Shown here in pieces: positions 10,921 through 20,925 of a DNA stretch of 64,000 nucleotides. A program made the translations under genes and the position numbers. The stretch comes from Janibacter limosus NBRC 16128 (GTDB lineage Bacteria; Actinomycetota; Actinomycetes; Actinomycetales; Dermatophilaceae), in the NCBI RefSeq assembly GCF_001570985.1, contig NZ_BCSS01000006.1, positions 1-64,000 of the forward strand, written 5' to 3'. Within the stretch, counting starts at the first letter, position 1; every line of letters starts with the position of its first letter. The notes beneath the pieces were generated by a model, which was not told where the DNA came from, ran no database searches, and saw only the letters and a list, made by a program, of their open reading frames with translations.

Positions 10921-10934
10921 GTTTCACGTGAAAC
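10921..10934. promoter_or_regulatory. parS site 3 (ParB-binding palindrome)
   Basis: A third perfect GTTTCACGTGAAAC, followed by A as in the consensus, fills the 30-bp gap between jag and rsmG. Confidence 0.95.
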
Positions 10935-10941
10935 ATCGCGC

Positions 10942-11583
10942 TCACGCACCGGCCGTCGCGTCGTCTGCCTGGGCGTCGTGCGACGACTCGGCCGGCGCCC
11001 CCACACCGTCACTGTCGTCTCCGTCGGCAGGGTGTACCACGACGAAGCGCCGCGGCTCGGTGCCCGAGGAGTCCGAGACGAGTCCGGCAGCCAGGACCTC
11101 GTCGTGCACGACCTTGCGCTCGAAGGCGCTCATCGGCTCGAGGTCCACCGGCTCCCCGGATGCCTTGACTGCGTCGACAGCCGTCCGGGCGATCTCGGCG
11201 AGCTCGGCACGGCGAGCTGCGCGGTGTCCGGCCACGTCGAGCATGAGGCGGCTGCGGTCGCCCGTGGCGGACTGGACCGCGAGGCGAGTGAGCTCCTGGA
11301 GTGCCTCCAGGACCTTGCCGTCCTGCCCGACCAGACGGCGCGGCACACGCCCTTCGTCGGAGTCGACGACCGCGACAGCCGCGCGGTCGCCATCGATGTC
11401 GAGGTCGATGTCGCCATCCAGATCCGCGATGTCCAGCAGCGTCTCGAGGAAGTCGGCAGCGACCTCGCCCTCACGCTCGAGCAGCTGGCGGCGCGTCTTG
11501 CGGGGGGCGGCTTCGACTGCGTCCGTCTCCTGCTCCTGGGCGCTCTGCTCCGGGATGACCTCAGTCGTGGGGTTGTCACTCAT
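10942..11583 (-). CDS. jag: Jag/KhpB-like RNA-binding protein (KH and R3H domains)
   Basis: The 213-residue protein has an acidic N-terminal segment, a KH-like middle (VDSDEGRVPRRLVGQDGKVLEALQELTRL) and an R3H domain near residues 115-180 with the R-x3-H pair in MLDVAGHRAARRAEL. The C-terminus is a disordered acidic tail. The gene follows yidC by 51 bases in the conserved rpmH operon. Family members bind RNA and are linked to envelope and cell-division control; a specific role here is unknown. Confidence 0.9.
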   Translation of the reverse strand: MSDNPTTEVIPEQSAQEQETDAVEAAPRKTRRQLLEREGEVAADFLETLLDIADLDGDIDLDIDGDRAAVAVVDSDEGRVPRRLVGQDGKVLEALQELTRLAVQSATGDRSRLMLDVAGHRAARRAELAEIARTAVDAVKASGEPVDLEPMSAFERKVVHDEVLAAGLVSDSSGTEPRRFVVVHPADGDDSDGVGAPAESSHDAQADDATAGA

Positions 11584-11634
11584 GTGAATTCTCCTGCGTG
11601 TGGCGGTGTGGCAGTCCTCGCGGAACGGCCGAGG

Positions 11635-12675
11635 TCAGTTGTTGGTCGGGGGCTTCTGCTCGTCGACGGCAGACGTGGTGCCGGACTTCGGCGGCGTGCC
11701 GCCCTTCTTCTTCGCTCGCTTCTTGGAGGTCGGCTGCTGACGCTGGCCGGAGATGACGCCCTTGGCCTCCAGCTCCTGCGCCATCTCGGCGTCGTGGGCC
11801 CGCTCGCGCGTCTCCTCGGGAGTGTCGATCGGCTTGCCCGACTTGCGGCGACGGTCCTGCATGGCCTTCTCCGCGGCCGAACCGGGCGCCGGCATGCGGC
11901 GGATCACGTAGAACTGCTGGCACATCGTCCAGAGGTTGGTCGTGAACCAGTAGATGAGGACACCGATCGGGAAGTAGGTGCCGGAGACGGCGAAGATGAT
12001 CGGGAAGAGGTACAGCATGATCTTCTGCTGCTGGGCGAACTGCCCCTCCAGCGCGGCAGCCGGCATGTTCTTGCGCATGAGCTGGTACTGCGTGGTGAAG
12101 GTCGTGAGCGACATCAGGATGATCAGGGTGACCGTGACGATCTTGACGCTGATACCACCGTCGGTGCCCAGGAACTGGGCGGACAGCTGGGCTCCGAAGA
12201 TCGAGGAGGACTCTGCCTGTGCGGCAACTTGCTGGGTGATCGGCCCGATACCGCTCCTGGCGCCGGAGCCGATCTCGTCGAGGCTGTTGAGCACCCGGAA
12301 GAGGCCGAAGAAGAAGGGCATCTGCGCAAAGATCGGCAGGCAGGACGCGAAGGGGTTGGTCCCACTGTCCTTGTAGAGCGCCATCGTCTCTTCCGTCATC
12401 TTCTGACGGGAGTCCGGGTCGGTCTTGCCCTTGTACTTGGCCTGGATCTTGGCCATCTCGGGCTGGATCAGCTGCATCTTGCGCGACGCATGGATCTGCT
12501 TGACGAAGAGCGGGATGAGCGCGGCTCGCATGACGACGACGAGCCCGACGATGGACAGGGTCCACGTCCATCCGCTGGCCTCCGGAAGGCCGATCGTGGT
12601 GAGGGCCCCGTGCCACAGATACATGATCCAGGAGACGAGCCACTCGAAGGGATAGATGATGTCGCTGAAGCTCAC
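11635..12675 (-). CDS. yidC: Membrane protein insertase YidC (Oxa1 family)
   Basis: The 346-residue insertase has the Gram-positive layout: an N-terminal hydrophobic helix, then the 60KD_IMP core with about five membrane helices. These include VVVMRAALIPLFVKQI, which carries the conserved groove arginine, and the ASCLPIFAQMPFFFGLF segment. A basic C-terminal tail of about 80 residues (KSGKPIDTPEETRER to the end) would contact ribosomes. The GTG start overlaps the yidD stop by four bases. Confidence 0.94.
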   Translation of the reverse strand: MSFSDIIYPFEWLVSWIMYLWHGALTTIGLPEASGWTWTLSIVGLVVVMRAALIPLFVKQIHASRKMQLIQPEMAKIQAKYKGKTDPDSRQKMTEETMALYKDSGTNPFASCLPIFAQMPFFFGLFRVLNSLDEIGSGARSGIGPITQQVAAQAESSSIFGAQLSAQFLGTDGGISVKIVTVTLIILMSLTTFTTQYQLMRKNMPAAALEGQFAQQQKIMLYLFPIIFAVSGTYFPIGVLIYWFTTNLWTMCQQFYVIRRMPAPGSAAEKAMQDRRRKSGKPIDTPEETRERAHDAEMAQELEAKGVISGQRQQPTSKKRAKKKGGTPPKSGTTSAVDEQKPPTNN

Positions 12676-13004
12676 GTGGTGAACGTCCTTCGGTCGGTGA
12701 CGTCGGTGTCGACGCCGTCGTCGTGCTCCGCGATGTCAGCGAAGCGCGGCCGGGCCAGGTCAGGCGAGCCGCGCTGCGCCCACGTCTCGGGCACGTGGTC
12801 GATTCCCCCGGCGGACCAGGGATTGCACCGTACGAGGCGGTGCACGGTCAGGTAGCTGCCGCGGACAAGCCCGAACCTGCGCAGGGAGGTCAGTCCGTAG
12901 GCCGAGCAGCTGGGAAAGTATCGGCAGGTCTGAGGCAGCAGCGGCGAGATCAGGAGCTGGTAGCCGCGGACGAGCCATACGAACGGCAGCGCGAGGATCT
13001 TCAT
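12672..13004 (-). CDS. yidD: Membrane protein insertion efficiency factor YidD
   Basis: The 110-residue protein carries the YidD signature YQLLISPLLPQTCRYFPSCS followed by GLVRGSYLTVHRLVRCNPWS, with conserved Cys residues. The last 30 residues are a variable acidic tail. It overlaps rnpA and yidC by four bases each, so the three are translationally coupled. The family assists YidC-dependent insertion. Confidence 0.93.
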   Translation of the reverse strand: MKILALPFVWLVRGYQLLISPLLPQTCRYFPSCSAYGLTSLRRFGLVRGSYLTVHRLVRCNPWSAGGIDHVPETWAQRGSPDLARPRFADIAEHDDGVDTDVTDRRTFTT

Positions 13005-13375
13005 CCCCGCTCACCAACGAGCAGGCCCCTCAGGCAGTGCCTCATGGCGGCGCCCAGATCTGCGCTGGAGGCGTCCGCGGCCGCAGGGTTGGCGCGGATC
13101 ACGAGGTCGGTGCCGGCAGGCAGCTGCGTCAGGAGCGGCGCTGCCTGAGCGCGCAGCCGACGCTTGACCCGCGTGCGGATCACGGCATTGCCAACTGCTT
13201 TGGACACGACGAGACCGACGCGCGGGGAGGACTCTCCTCGGGCGTCGGTCTGGGTCGCGTCCGCCACACGGGCATGAACCACGAGCAGCCTGGAGCCGTG
13301 ACGTCGTGCGCCTCGTCCCCGGATGGTTGCCGCGAAGTCCGCGCGGTCCGTCAGGCGGTGCCGCGCGGGCAGCAC
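13001..13375 (-). CDS. rnpA: Ribonuclease P protein component
   Basis: The 124-residue basic protein starts at a GTG and has the RNase P protein fold. LPARHRLTDRADFAATIRGRGARR begins it, and the RNR-type motif (NAVIRTRVKRRLR) lies at about residues 61-73. It binds the catalytic RNA that processes tRNA 5' ends. Ten bases separate it from rpmH, as in most bacteria. Confidence 0.93.
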   Translation of the reverse strand: MLPARHRLTDRADFAATIRGRGARRHGSRLLVVHARVADATQTDARGESSPRVGLVVSKAVGNAVIRTRVKRRLRAQAAPLLTQLPAGTDLVIRANPAAADASSADLGAAMRHCLRGLLVGERG

Positions 13376-13385
13376 CGGCGGCTCG

Positions 13386-13523
13386 TCAGGCCGAGATCTT
13401 GGAACGGCCCTTGGCGCGACGGTTGGCCAGGATGGACCGACCGGCGCGGGTGCGCATGCGCAGACGGAAGCCGTGCGTCTTGGCGCGGCGACGGTTGTTC
13501 GGCTGGAAGGTGCGCTTGCTCAT
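13386..13523 (-). CDS. rpmH: 50S ribosomal protein L34
   Basis: The 45-residue, very basic protein [20 protein letters not shown] and onward is textbook L34. The start at ATG 13523 follows the family; the frame runs further upstream without ribosomal similarity. It is the first gene of the minus-strand operon running to parB. Confidence 0.98.
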   Translation of the reverse strand: MSKRTFQPNNRRRAKTHGFRLRMRTRAGRSILANRRAKGRSKISA

Positions 13524-13975
13524 GTGCGGTCTCCGATGATCTGTGGGCCTGTGGGCCCGGTGCTGAAGTCGACGGCCATCTTCGGCCACGATCGGAAGCC
13601 CACGTCTGAACACCGAGAACTCCGGCTGGATCATGGGCATGCGAAAGCGGCCGACAGGCCGACGTCCAAGGTACGGGAAGCCGGCTCACGAGGTCAAACC
13701 GCGCCGAACGAAGGTCCACTCATCGCTCAACCGGCCGACTTTGCCACGTCGGCACCGTGATTCCGAGGTGACACGCCGATTGCTCCTTGATTGCCGCTCC
13801 GACTGGGTTGCCCGGACCCGTGGGTGTTGTTAGCGTCAGCCCTCATCACCTGCCCCTCATGCATACCCACAGCCTGTGGACAACTTTGTGGATGACGCCT
13901 TCGAGGGTGCAGGATGATCGGTGTCAGAGTCTCTCGATCGGCCCGCGAGCCGCAGAAATTTGAGGTGTACGCCCA
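13524..13975. other. rpmH-dnaA intergenic region with two DnaA boxes
   Basis: This 452-bp stretch has no convincing gene. It should hold the divergent rpmH and dnaA promoters. Two DnaA-box-like sequences lie close together near dnaA, both reading in the minus direction: TTGTCCACA (complement of 13875-13883) and TCATCCACA (complement of 13888-13896). They could mediate DnaA autoregulation or act as an accessory part of the origin. Confidence 0.7.
13668..13697 (-). promoter_or_regulatory. Candidate promoter for rpmH operon
   Basis: On the minus strand TTGACC (complement of 13692-13697) and TACCTT (complement of 13668-13673) are separated by 18 bp, about 145 bp before the rpmH start. The hexamers match the vegetative sigma consensus reasonably; no transcript data support it. 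Confidence 0.45.
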
Positions 13976-15457
13976 GTGGCTGACGCGGTCGACTTCAGCG
14001 AGGTGTGGCGCACCACCCTTGAGTCCCTGGACGCTGACGGTGTCCCCGTCACCCGGCGCGCCTTCCTCAGCATGGCCCGCCTGGTGGGACTGCTCGATGA
14101 CACCGCCCTGATCGCCGTCCCCGACGACTTCTCCAAGAACTTTGTCGAACAGCGTCTGCGCCGCCACGTCACCCAGGCCCTCTCGGACCAGCTGGGACGC
14201 CAGATCCGACTGGCGGTCACGGTCGATCCCGATCTGGCCGATGGTGAACCCCTCCCGGCGACCCAGGGACTGGCGACCGAGTCGGATGTCGAGCCGGCAC
14301 CCCGTCCCCAGGGCCTGTCCTCCACGCTGCCGGTCGAGGATCGTGATGACGGTCTGGTCGACGAGGACCCAGAGCCGGTCCCCGTGCGCTCTCGCCGCGG
14401 TCGACCCGAGCCGGAGCAGGTCGAGCTGACCCGGCTCAATCCCAAGTACATCTTCGACACCTTCGTCATCGGCGCGAGCAACCGCTTCGCCCACGCGGCC
14501 GCCGTCGCCGTCGCCGAGGCACCCGCCAAGGCGTACAACCCGCTCTTCATCTACGGCGACTCGGGGCTGGGCAAGACGCACCTGCTCCACGCGATCGGGC
14601 ACTACGCCCGCAGCCTCTACCCCCACGTCAAGGTGCGGTACGTGAACTCCGAGGAGTTCACCAACGACTTCATCAACAGCATCCGCGACGACAAGGCGGC
14701 CAACTTCCAGCGCCGCTACCGCGATGTCGACGTCCTCCTCATCGATGACATCCAGTTCCTCCAGGGCAAGATGCAGACCCAGGAAGAGTTCTTCCACACC
14801 TTCAACACGCTGCACAACGCCAACAAGCAGGTCGTCATCACCTCCGACGTCCCGCCCAAGCTGCTCTCCGGCTTCGAGGAGCGCATGCGCAGCCGCTTCG
14901 AGTGGGGCCTGCTCACCGACGTCCAGCCGCCCGACCTCGAGACGCGGATCGCGATCCTGCGCAAGAAGGCCATCCAGGAAAAGCTGTCGGTGCCTGCCGA
15001 CGTCCTCGAGTTCATCGCCAGCCGGATCAGCACCAACATCCGCGAGCTCGAGGGCGCGCTCATCCGCGTCACCGCCTTCGCCAGCCTCAACCGACAGCCG
15101 GTCGACATCGGCTTGGCCCAGATCGTGCTCAAGGACCTCATCCCCAACGAGCAGTCCAGCGAGATCTCGAGCGCGACGATCATGGCGCAGACCGCTGACT
15201 ACTTCGGTCTGAACATCGAGGACCTGCAGAGCGCCTCACGCACCCGCCTGCTCGTCACGGCACGCCAGATCGCGATGTACCTCTGTCGAGAGCTCACGGA
15301 CATGTCGCTCCCCAAGATCGGTGAGCAGTTCGGCGGGCGTGACCACACGACGGTCATGCACGCCGAACGCAAGATCCGTGAGCTCATGGGCGAGCGCCGG
15401 GCCATCTACAACCAGGTCACCGAGCTGACCAACCGCATCAAGCAGCAGGCCGGCTGA
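13976..15457 (+). CDS. dnaA: Chromosomal replication initiator protein DnaA
   Basis: The 493-residue initiator has the four DnaA domains. An N-terminal oligomerisation domain (about 1-85) is followed by a variable Pro/Arg linker and the AAA+ domain, with Walker [10 protein letters not shown] near 195-203 and Walker [11 protein letters not shown]. Last comes the DNA-binding domain with the signature [15 protein letters not shown]. The start is a GTG in CCAGTGGC; the ribosome binding site is weak. Its own promoter region contains DnaA boxes, consistent with autoregulation. Confidence 0.97.
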   Translation: MADAVDFSEVWRTTLESLDADGVPVTRRAFLSMARLVGLLDDTALIAVPDDFSKNFVEQRLRRHVTQALSDQLGRQIRLAVTVDPDLADGEPLPATQGLATESDVEPAPRPQGLSSTLPVEDRDDGLVDEDPEPVPVRSRRGRPEPEQVELTRLNPKYIFDTFVIGASNRFAHAAAVAVAEAPAKAYNPLFIYGDSGLGKTHLLHAIGHYARSLYPHVKVRYVNSEEFTNDFINSIRDDKAANFQRRYRDVDVLLIDDIQFLQGKMQTQEEFFHTFNTLHNANKQVVITSDVPPKLLSGFEERMRSRFEWGLLTDVQPPDLETRIAILRKKAIQEKLSVPADVLEFIASRISTNIRELEGALIRVTAFASLNRQPVDIGLAQIVLKDLIPNEQSSEISSATIMAQTADYFGLNIEDLQSASRTRLLVTARQIAMYLCRELTDMSLPKIGEQFGGRDHTTVMHAERKIRELMGERRAIYNQVTELTNRIKQQAG

Positions 15458-16213
15458 CCCGTCTGACCGCCCACGGGCGCCTCGCGACGTCGTGGTCCGA
15501 CGCCTCGCGTCGACCTCGGCAACCCCTCATGTCGAGTTGTCCACAGACTTCTCCCCAGCTGTGCGCGACGGGAGACCCAATCGTGACCCCGCAGCCGGAC
15601 TCGTCACCCACCCCCTTCGTCCACATGTCCCCAGCCTGTGGAAACTCTTGTGGGTACTCGTGAGTCGCGACTTTCCGGTGATCTCCATGTCGCCGTCCAC
15701 ACCTTCGCCCACGGGTGGCCGCACATCGTGCACATCTCGACGCAGCACACGCTCTCCAGCGCCTGGCCACCGGCAGCAGATCGGGGAATCCCGGAAAGTC
15801 GGCATTCCGTCACCCACAGGTGCCTGAGGACGAACCTGTGCACAGACTGTGCAGGACAGCGGGGGGCTGGTGACGACCACCCATCGCCCACAGCCCCTCG
15901 GCCCTGTCCACGTGCCATCCACGGCGTCGTCCACAGGCAAGATCGGCCGCAGCAGCGGGCTGGAGGCGGTTGTCCACCGTGTCCACACCGCCTATGACAA
16001 CGATGAGTCCTAGATCCATCCATTTCCTCCCCCACGCATGACGGCTGCCCTCTCTGTGGATGAGCCCGAAACCACGCCGACAAATGACAAGCACCTCGAT
16101 TCACCAGCGGGGCCCTGAGCGCGTAATGTCAGCCATCCATGCGCTGTGCTGCGCGTGGTCGTTTGTGTCATTCGGATGAGCTCGCGCAGGGGCGCGTCGA
16201 AAGAAGGTCTGTC
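15458..16213. other. Probable chromosomal origin oriC (dnaA-dnaN intergenic region)
   Basis: The 756-bp stretch between dnaA and dnaN has no gene and is visibly less GC-rich than its neighbours. It carries DnaA-box-like nonamers: TTGTCCACA at 15537-15545, TCGTCCACA at 15617-15625 and 15927-15935, GTTTCCACA (complement of 15637-15645), TTGTCCACC at 15970-15978, GTGTCCACA at 15979-15987 and TCATCCACA (complement of 16055-16063). An 11-bp perfect inverted repeat (15668-15678 and 15791-15801) lies inside. Position and box density make it the origin. Confidence 0.88.
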
Positions 16214-17347
16214 GTGAAGTTCCGCGTCGAGCGCGATGTGCTGGCCGAGGCGGTCACCTGGGTCGCCCGTGGTCTGCCCAACCGTCCGCCTGTCCCCGTC
16301 CTGGCCGGTGTCCTCATCGAGGCAGCGGACGACGGCACGCTCACCCTGTCGACCTTCGACTACGAGGTCTCGGCACGGATCACCGTCGCGGCCGAGGTCT
16401 CCGAGCCCGGCACGGTGCTCGTCCTCGGACGCCTCCTCGCCGACATCTCGCGCAACCTGCCCGGCAAGCCGGTCGATGTCACCACCGACGGAGCCAAGGT
16501 CCAGGTCACGTGCGGCAGCTCGCGGTTCGCGCTGCTCCAGATGCCGGCCGACGAGTACCCGACCCTCCCGACCTCGCCCGAGGGCAGCGGCAGCATCGAC
16601 GGCACCGCCTTCACCCAGGCCGTCCAGCAGGTCCAGATCGCGGCCGACCGCGGTGACACCCTGCCGATCCTCACCGGTGTGCGGGTCGAGATCGAGGGCG
16701 AAAAGGTCACCCTCCTGTCCACCGACCGCTATCGCCTGGCGATGCGCGAGCTCACGTGGAGCCCCAACACCTCCGACGCAAGCCATGTCGCCCTCATCCC
16801 GGCGCGGACCCTCTCCGACACGGCCAAGGCCCTCGGTGCAGCCGGCTCCATCGAGATCTCCCTCGGTGCCGCGGCAGGTGGGTCCGGGCTCGTCGGCTTC
16901 GAGGCCGGCCAGCGTCACACCACCAGTCGACTGCTCGACGGCGAGTACCCCAAGGTCGCCAAGATCTTCCCCAGCTCGAGCGAGACCGAGGCCGTCGTGG
17001 CCACGGACGTGCTCACCGAGGCCGTCAAGCGTGTCGCCCTCGTCACCGAGCGCAACACCCCGGTCCGACTGCGCTTCACCGACGGCCAGGTCACCATCGA
17101 AGCCGGCACCGGCGACGACGCCCAGGCGTCCGAGGCGGTCGAGGCCAAGGTCGACGGCCCCGACATCGAGGTCGCCTTCAACCCCGGCTACCTCCTCGAC
17201 GGGCTCGGAGTGCTGGGCACGACCTTCACCCGGCTGTCCTTCACGGCACCCCTCAAGCCGGCGATGATCACCGGCCAGGACAGCCTGGACGGCGACCTCG
17301 ACACGACCTACCGCTACGTCCTCCAGCCGGTGCGACTCGCCGGCTGA
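16214..17347 (+). CDS. dnaN: DNA polymerase III sliding clamp (beta subunit)
   Basis: The 377-residue protein has the three repeated clamp domains, beginning MKFRVERDVLAEAVTWVARGLP and ending in a hydrophobic region for partner binding. I chose GTG 16214 because AAGAAGG stands six bases upstream and the N-terminus then matches the family; an ATG at 16139 is in frame but adds 25 unrelated residues. It forms the ring that tethers the replicative polymerase. Confidence 0.96.
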   Translation: MKFRVERDVLAEAVTWVARGLPNRPPVPVLAGVLIEAADDGTLTLSTFDYEVSARITVAAEVSEPGTVLVLGRLLADISRNLPGKPVDVTTDGAKVQVTCGSSRFALLQMPADEYPTLPTSPEGSGSIDGTAFTQAVQQVQIAADRGDTLPILTGVRVEIEGEKVTLLSTDRYRLAMRELTWSPNTSDASHVALIPARTLSDTAKALGAAGSIEISLGAAAGGSGLVGFEAGQRHTTSRLLDGEYPKVAKIFPSSSETEAVVATDVLTEAVKRVALVTERNTPVRLRFTDGQVTIEAGTGDDAQASEAVEAKVDGPDIEVAFNPGYLLDGLGVLGTTFTRLSFTAPLKPAMITGQDSLDGDLDTTYRYVLQPVRLAG

Positions 17348-17396
17348 TCCCCCCTTCGCCCTCTCGCAGGGTGCCCCCGTCAGGAAGGCTCTCGTC

Positions 17397-18482
17397 ATGC
17401 AGCTCGGTCTCATCGGTCTGGGCAAGATGGGCGGCAACATGCGCGAGCGCGTGCGCAATGCCGGCCACGAGGTCATCGGCTACGACACCAATCCCGAGGT
17501 CTCGGACGCCGAGAGCGTCCAGGCGATGGTCGACGCGTTGCAGACGCCGCGCGTCGTGTGGGTCATGGTGCCCGCCGGGGAGATCACCCGGTCGGTGATC
17601 AGCGACCTGGCCGACCGGCTCGAGCCCGGTGACCTCGTCATCGACGGCGGCAACTCCCGTTTCAGCGACGACGGGCCCAATGCCGAGCTGCTCGGTGCCC
17701 AGGGGATCGGGTACGTCGACTGCGGCGTCTCCGGCGGGATCTGGGGACTCGACAACGGCTACGGCCTGATGGTCGGCGGCGATGCGCAGCACGTCGAGCT
17801 CGCGATGCCGATCTTCGACGCCTTGCGCCCCGAGGGTCCGCGCGACGAGGGCTTCGTCCACGCCGGCGAGGTCGGTGCCGGTCACTACGTCAAGATGGTC
17901 CACAACGGCATCGAGTACGGCCTCATGCACGCCTACGCCGAGGGCTACGAGCTCCTCGAGAAGAAGGACATCGTCACCGACGTCCCGGGCGCCTTCAAGG
18001 CATGGAGCCGCGGCACCGTCGTGCGTTCCTGGCTCCTGGACCTCATGGTCAAGGCACTCGAGGAAAACCCGAGCATGGACGATGTCAGCGACTACACCGC
18101 CGACTCCGGCGAGGGCCGGTGGACCGTCGAGGAGGGCATCGCCAATGCGGTGCCCATGCCGGTCATCTCGGCCTCGCTCTTCGCCCGATTCGCATCCCGT
18201 CAGCAGGTCAGCCCGGCGATGCAGGCGGTCGCCGCGCTGCGCGGCCAGTTCGGTGGTCACCAGGTCATGACCGTCGCAGAGGGCGAGGACCTGCGGGCCG
18301 AGGCGGCGAAGGGAGTGGCCTCCCCCGCCGCAAGCAAGGCCCAGGAGGCGAAGAAGATCGACAAGCCGGCCTCTCCCGGCCAGTCGGCGAAGGGTGACGC
18401 CGCGGACGCTGGCCCGACCTCCGGCACCCAGAGCACCGGTGGGTCGCCCGGACCGACGAGCGGTTCCGGGTCGACCGAGTGA
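17397..18482 (+). CDS. gnd: 6-phosphogluconate dehydrogenase, decarboxylating (short type)
   Basis: The enzyme converts 6-phosphogluconate to ribulose 5-phosphate. The Rossmann motif GLGKMGGNM is at residues 7-15, VIDGGNSRF at about 80-88, and the catalytic [12 protein letters not shown] near 162-173. This is the approximately 300-residue type common in actinobacteria, which usually sits between dnaN and recF. The last 55-60 residues (from about 305) are an added Ala/Pro/Ser/Gly-rich tail. AGGAAGG precedes the ATG. recF begins two bases after the stop. Confidence 0.93.
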   Translation: MQLGLIGLGKMGGNMRERVRNAGHEVIGYDTNPEVSDAESVQAMVDALQTPRVVWVMVPAGEITRSVISDLADRLEPGDLVIDGGNSRFSDDGPNAELLGAQGIGYVDCGVSGGIWGLDNGYGLMVGGDAQHVELAMPIFDALRPEGPRDEGFVHAGEVGAGHYVKMVHNGIEYGLMHAYAEGYELLEKKDIVTDVPGAFKAWSRGTVVRSWLLDLMVKALEENPSMDDVSDYTADSGEGRWTVEEGIANAVPMPVISASLFARFASRQQVSPAMQAVAALRGQFGGHQVMTVAEGEDLRAEAAKGVASPAASKAQEAKKIDKPASPGQSAKGDAADAGPTSGTQSTGGSPGPTSGSGSTE

Positions 18483-18483
18483 C

Positions 18484-19689
18484 GTGCACGTACGTCACCT
18501 GAGCGTCGGCGACTTCCGCAGCTATCCATCGGCCGAGGTGGCCCTCGAGCCGGGCATCACCACGCTCGTCGGTCTCAACGGCCAGGGCAAGACCAACCTC
18601 GTGGAGGCGATCGGTTATGTCGCCTCCCTCTCCAGCCACCGGGTCGCGACGGACCAGCCGCTCGTGCGGTTCGGCGCCGACCAGGCGATCGTGCGCTGCG
18701 CGGTCGTGCGGGAGGGGCGCGAGAGCCTCGTCGAGCTGGAGATCACGCCCGGCCGGGCCAACCGCGCCAAGCTCAACAGGTCACCGGTCCCCCGCACGCG
18801 TGATGTGCTCGGCACCCTGCGCACCGTCCTCTTCGCACCCGAGGACCTGGCCCTGATCAAAGGCGATCCCGGTGAGCGGCGCCGCTTCCTCGACGAGCTG
18901 CTCGTGCAGCGCCAGCCGCGGTGGTCCGGGGTGCGCTCGGACTACGACAAGATCCTCAAGCAGCGCGGTGCGCTGCTGAAGTCGGCGTCCGCCGTGCTCG
19001 GCAGCAAGCGGGGGCGGGGCCGGCGCAGCTCCTCGGCGCCCGAGGGGGTGGACCCGCGGGCCGCAGCCGAGGAGGCGGTGCGCACCCTCGACATCTGGGA
19101 CGACCATCTCGCGAGCGTCGGCAGTCAGCTGCTCTACGCGCGGTTGCGACTGCTGCGGGACCTCGTCCCACACCTGCAGGAGGCCTATCGCGAGGTGAGC
19201 GCCAACCAGTCGGAGGCGACCGCGGTCTATCGCAGCTCCCTGCACGCCGAGGCGGCCGAGGCCATCGCGGGCGGCGAGGTTCCCGAAGCCGACGACCTGC
19301 GCACGATGCTGCTGGAGTCCATGGCCCGGGTGCGGGATCAGGAGATCGAACGCGGCGTCAACCTCGTGGGCCCGCACCGCGACGACCTCGTCCTCGGTCT
19401 CGGGCCGATGCCGGCCAAGGGCTATGCCTCCCACGGTGAGTCCTGGTCCTTCGCGCTCGGCCTGCGCCTGGCGGCCTACCACCTGCTGCGTCACGATCTC
19501 GGGGACGACCCGGTGCTCGTGCTCGACGATGTCTTCGCCGAGCTCGACTCGGGTCGCCGGGAGCGGCTGGCCGCCATGATCGCGGACTGCGAGCAGGTCC
19601 TCATCACCGCTGCGGTGCCGCAGGACGTGCCGGACGTGCTCGAGGGCCGCTCCTACACTGTCACCCTGGGTGAGGTCGTGGCGTCATGA
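18484..19689 (+). CDS. recF: DNA replication and repair protein RecF
   Basis: The 401-residue SMC-like ATPase has Walker [10 protein letters not shown] at residues 30-38, the signature region near 130-160 and Walker [16 protein letters not shown] near the C-terminus. It acts with RecO and RecR at single-strand gaps. GTG 18484 is used because it gives the normal N-terminus ([14 protein letters not shown]) and starts one base after the gnd stop. A loop of Arg/Ser around residues 173-190 ([10 protein letters not shown]) is an insertion compared with short RecFs. Confidence 0.95.
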   Translation: MHVRHLSVGDFRSYPSAEVALEPGITTLVGLNGQGKTNLVEAIGYVASLSSHRVATDQPLVRFGADQAIVRCAVVREGRESLVELEITPGRANRAKLNRSPVPRTRDVLGTLRTVLFAPEDLALIKGDPGERRRFLDELLVQRQPRWSGVRSDYDKILKQRGALLKSASAVLGSKRGRGRRSSSAPEGVDPRAAAEEAVRTLDIWDDHLASVGSQLLYARLRLLRDLVPHLQEAYREVSANQSEATAVYRSSLHAEAAEAIAGGEVPEADDLRTMLLESMARVRDQEIERGVNLVGPHRDDLVLGLGPMPAKGYASHGESWSFALGLRLAAYHLLRHDLGDDPVLVLDDVFAELDSGRRERLAAMIADCEQVLITAAVPQDVPDVLEGRSYTVTLGEVVAS

Positions 19690-20234
19690 GCGAAGGGGAG
19701 GTCCCCCCTTCGGCAGATGGTGTCGAGGAGTCAGAGGTGGAGCCGAGCGTCGAGGACGCGGCAGCCTCCGCCCTGGCCCGTGCCCGGGCAGCCGCGGCGA
19801 AGAAGGGGCTACGTCCCGGGATGAAGCCGAAGCGCAAGCGCACGTGGCAGCCCCAGGGCGTCCTGTCGATGGGGGGCCGCGACCCGCAGACGATCGGCGA
19901 CCAGGTCGAGCGGCTCATGGGTGACCGCGGGTGGCAGATGGACGTGGCCGCGGGGTCGGTCATGGGCCGGTGGCCCGAGATCGTCGGACGGCAGGTCGCG
20001 GAGCACTGCGAGCCGGTGAGCTTCGAGGCCGGCGTGCTGTCGGTGCGCGCCGACTCCACTGCGTGGGCCACGCAGATCCGGTTGCTCTCCAGCACGCTCC
20101 TGGGGCGGATCGCCGAGTCGGTGGGGCCGGATGTGGTCCACGAGATCCGCGTCCACGGGCCGAGTGCACCCTCGTGGTCGCGGGGTCTGCGCCGCACGAG
20201 TGACGGCCGGGGGCCGCGCGACACCTACGGGTGA
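19686..20234 (+). CDS. DUF721 (DciA-like) family protein
   Basis: The 182-residue protein has a basic, low-complexity N-terminal third with [20 protein letters not shown], then a compact DUF721 domain (about 85-165: [20 protein letters not shown] and [13 protein letters not shown]-like sequence). DUF721 proteins after recF in actinobacteria resemble DciA, the loader of replicative helicase in bacteria lacking DnaC. The ATG overlaps the recF stop by four bases. The helicase-loading role is inference from family work. Confidence 0.88.
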   Translation: MSEGEVPPSADGVEESEVEPSVEDAAASALARARAAAAKKGLRPGMKPKRKRTWQPQGVLSMGGRDPQTIGDQVERLMGDRGWQMDVAAGSVMGRWPEIVGRQVAEHCEPVSFEAGVLSVRADSTAWATQIRLLSSTLLGRIAESVGPDVVHEIRVHGPSAPSWSRGLRRTSDGRGPRDTYG

Positions 20235-20254
20235 TGCAGGTGGAGGATGGACCC

Positions 20255-20809
20255 ATGGGAATCCTCACCACCGATGCCATCGTCATGGACCAGGTGCGGT
20301 CCTTCCTCTCCAGCGACTTCGGGATCCACGACCTGGGCGGGCGACCCATCGGGCGGATCGCCACCGAGGGCAGCGCGGCGAGCCGGATGTTCATGGGCAA
20401 CCGCCAGCTCGCGGTGGTCGACGGGGACAACAGCCTCCTCCTGCGCGTCAACGACATCCCCAATCTGGGGCTGGACCGCTTCGAGGTGCACGACGGGTGG
20501 GGCCAACCCCTGGCCCAGATCGTCAAGGAGTTCACCTTCCTCAAGAAGTCCCTGCGCATCGAGCTCGTGACCGGCCCGGTGCTGCGTCTAGAGGGGTCGA
20601 TCTTCGACCGCGAGTTCACCGTCACCGGTCCTGGGGGTCTGGCCGCGACGGCCAGCCGGAGCTGGCCGGGCGTGGCCCAAGCCTTCCTCGGGCGTGAGCG
20701 CTATGTCCTCGGCTTCGTCCCGCAGGTCCCGGTTCCCGAAAAGCTGGGCACCATCGGCGCCGTGCTGGCCCTCGACATGATCCGGGCCAAGCAGCGCAAC
20801 AACGGCTGA
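20255..20809 (+). CDS. LURP-one/phospholipid-scramblase-like protein
   Basis: GGAGG at 20242-20246 sets the start at ATG 20255, giving 184 residues. The sequence shows a tubby-like beta repeat pattern of the LURP-one/scramblase-related family: FGIHDLGGRPIGRIATEG, LLRVNDIPNLGLDRFEVHD, LRIELVTGPVLRLEGSIFDREF. A hydrophobic C-terminal helix follows (GTIGAVLALDMI). Function in bacteria is not established. It closes the recF group before the catabolic insert. Confidence 0.7.
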   Translation: MGILTTDAIVMDQVRSFLSSDFGIHDLGGRPIGRIATEGSAASRMFMGNRQLAVVDGDNSLLLRVNDIPNLGLDRFEVHDGWGQPLAQIVKEFTFLKKSLRIELVTGPVLRLEGSIFDREFTVTGPGGLAATASRSWPGVAQAFLGRERYVLGFVPQVPVPEKLGTIGAVLALDMIRAKQRNNG

Positions 20810-20925
20810 TCTGGTCGCACGGCCGTTCCGCGAAGGGGAACGCCACCCCCCTTCGTCCCCGTGGTGGGGGAGAGTCGAGGCAACGGGGCGCCGATGCCTC
20901 GATGTCGACCACGAGGGAGTGCTCG

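Noticed and set aside
20810-20925. Insertion sequence or integrase scar at the left edge of the catabolic cluster.
   Set aside because: I saw no transposase fragment, terminal inverted repeat or target duplication here or at the right edge (35927-36043), only a terminator hairpin.
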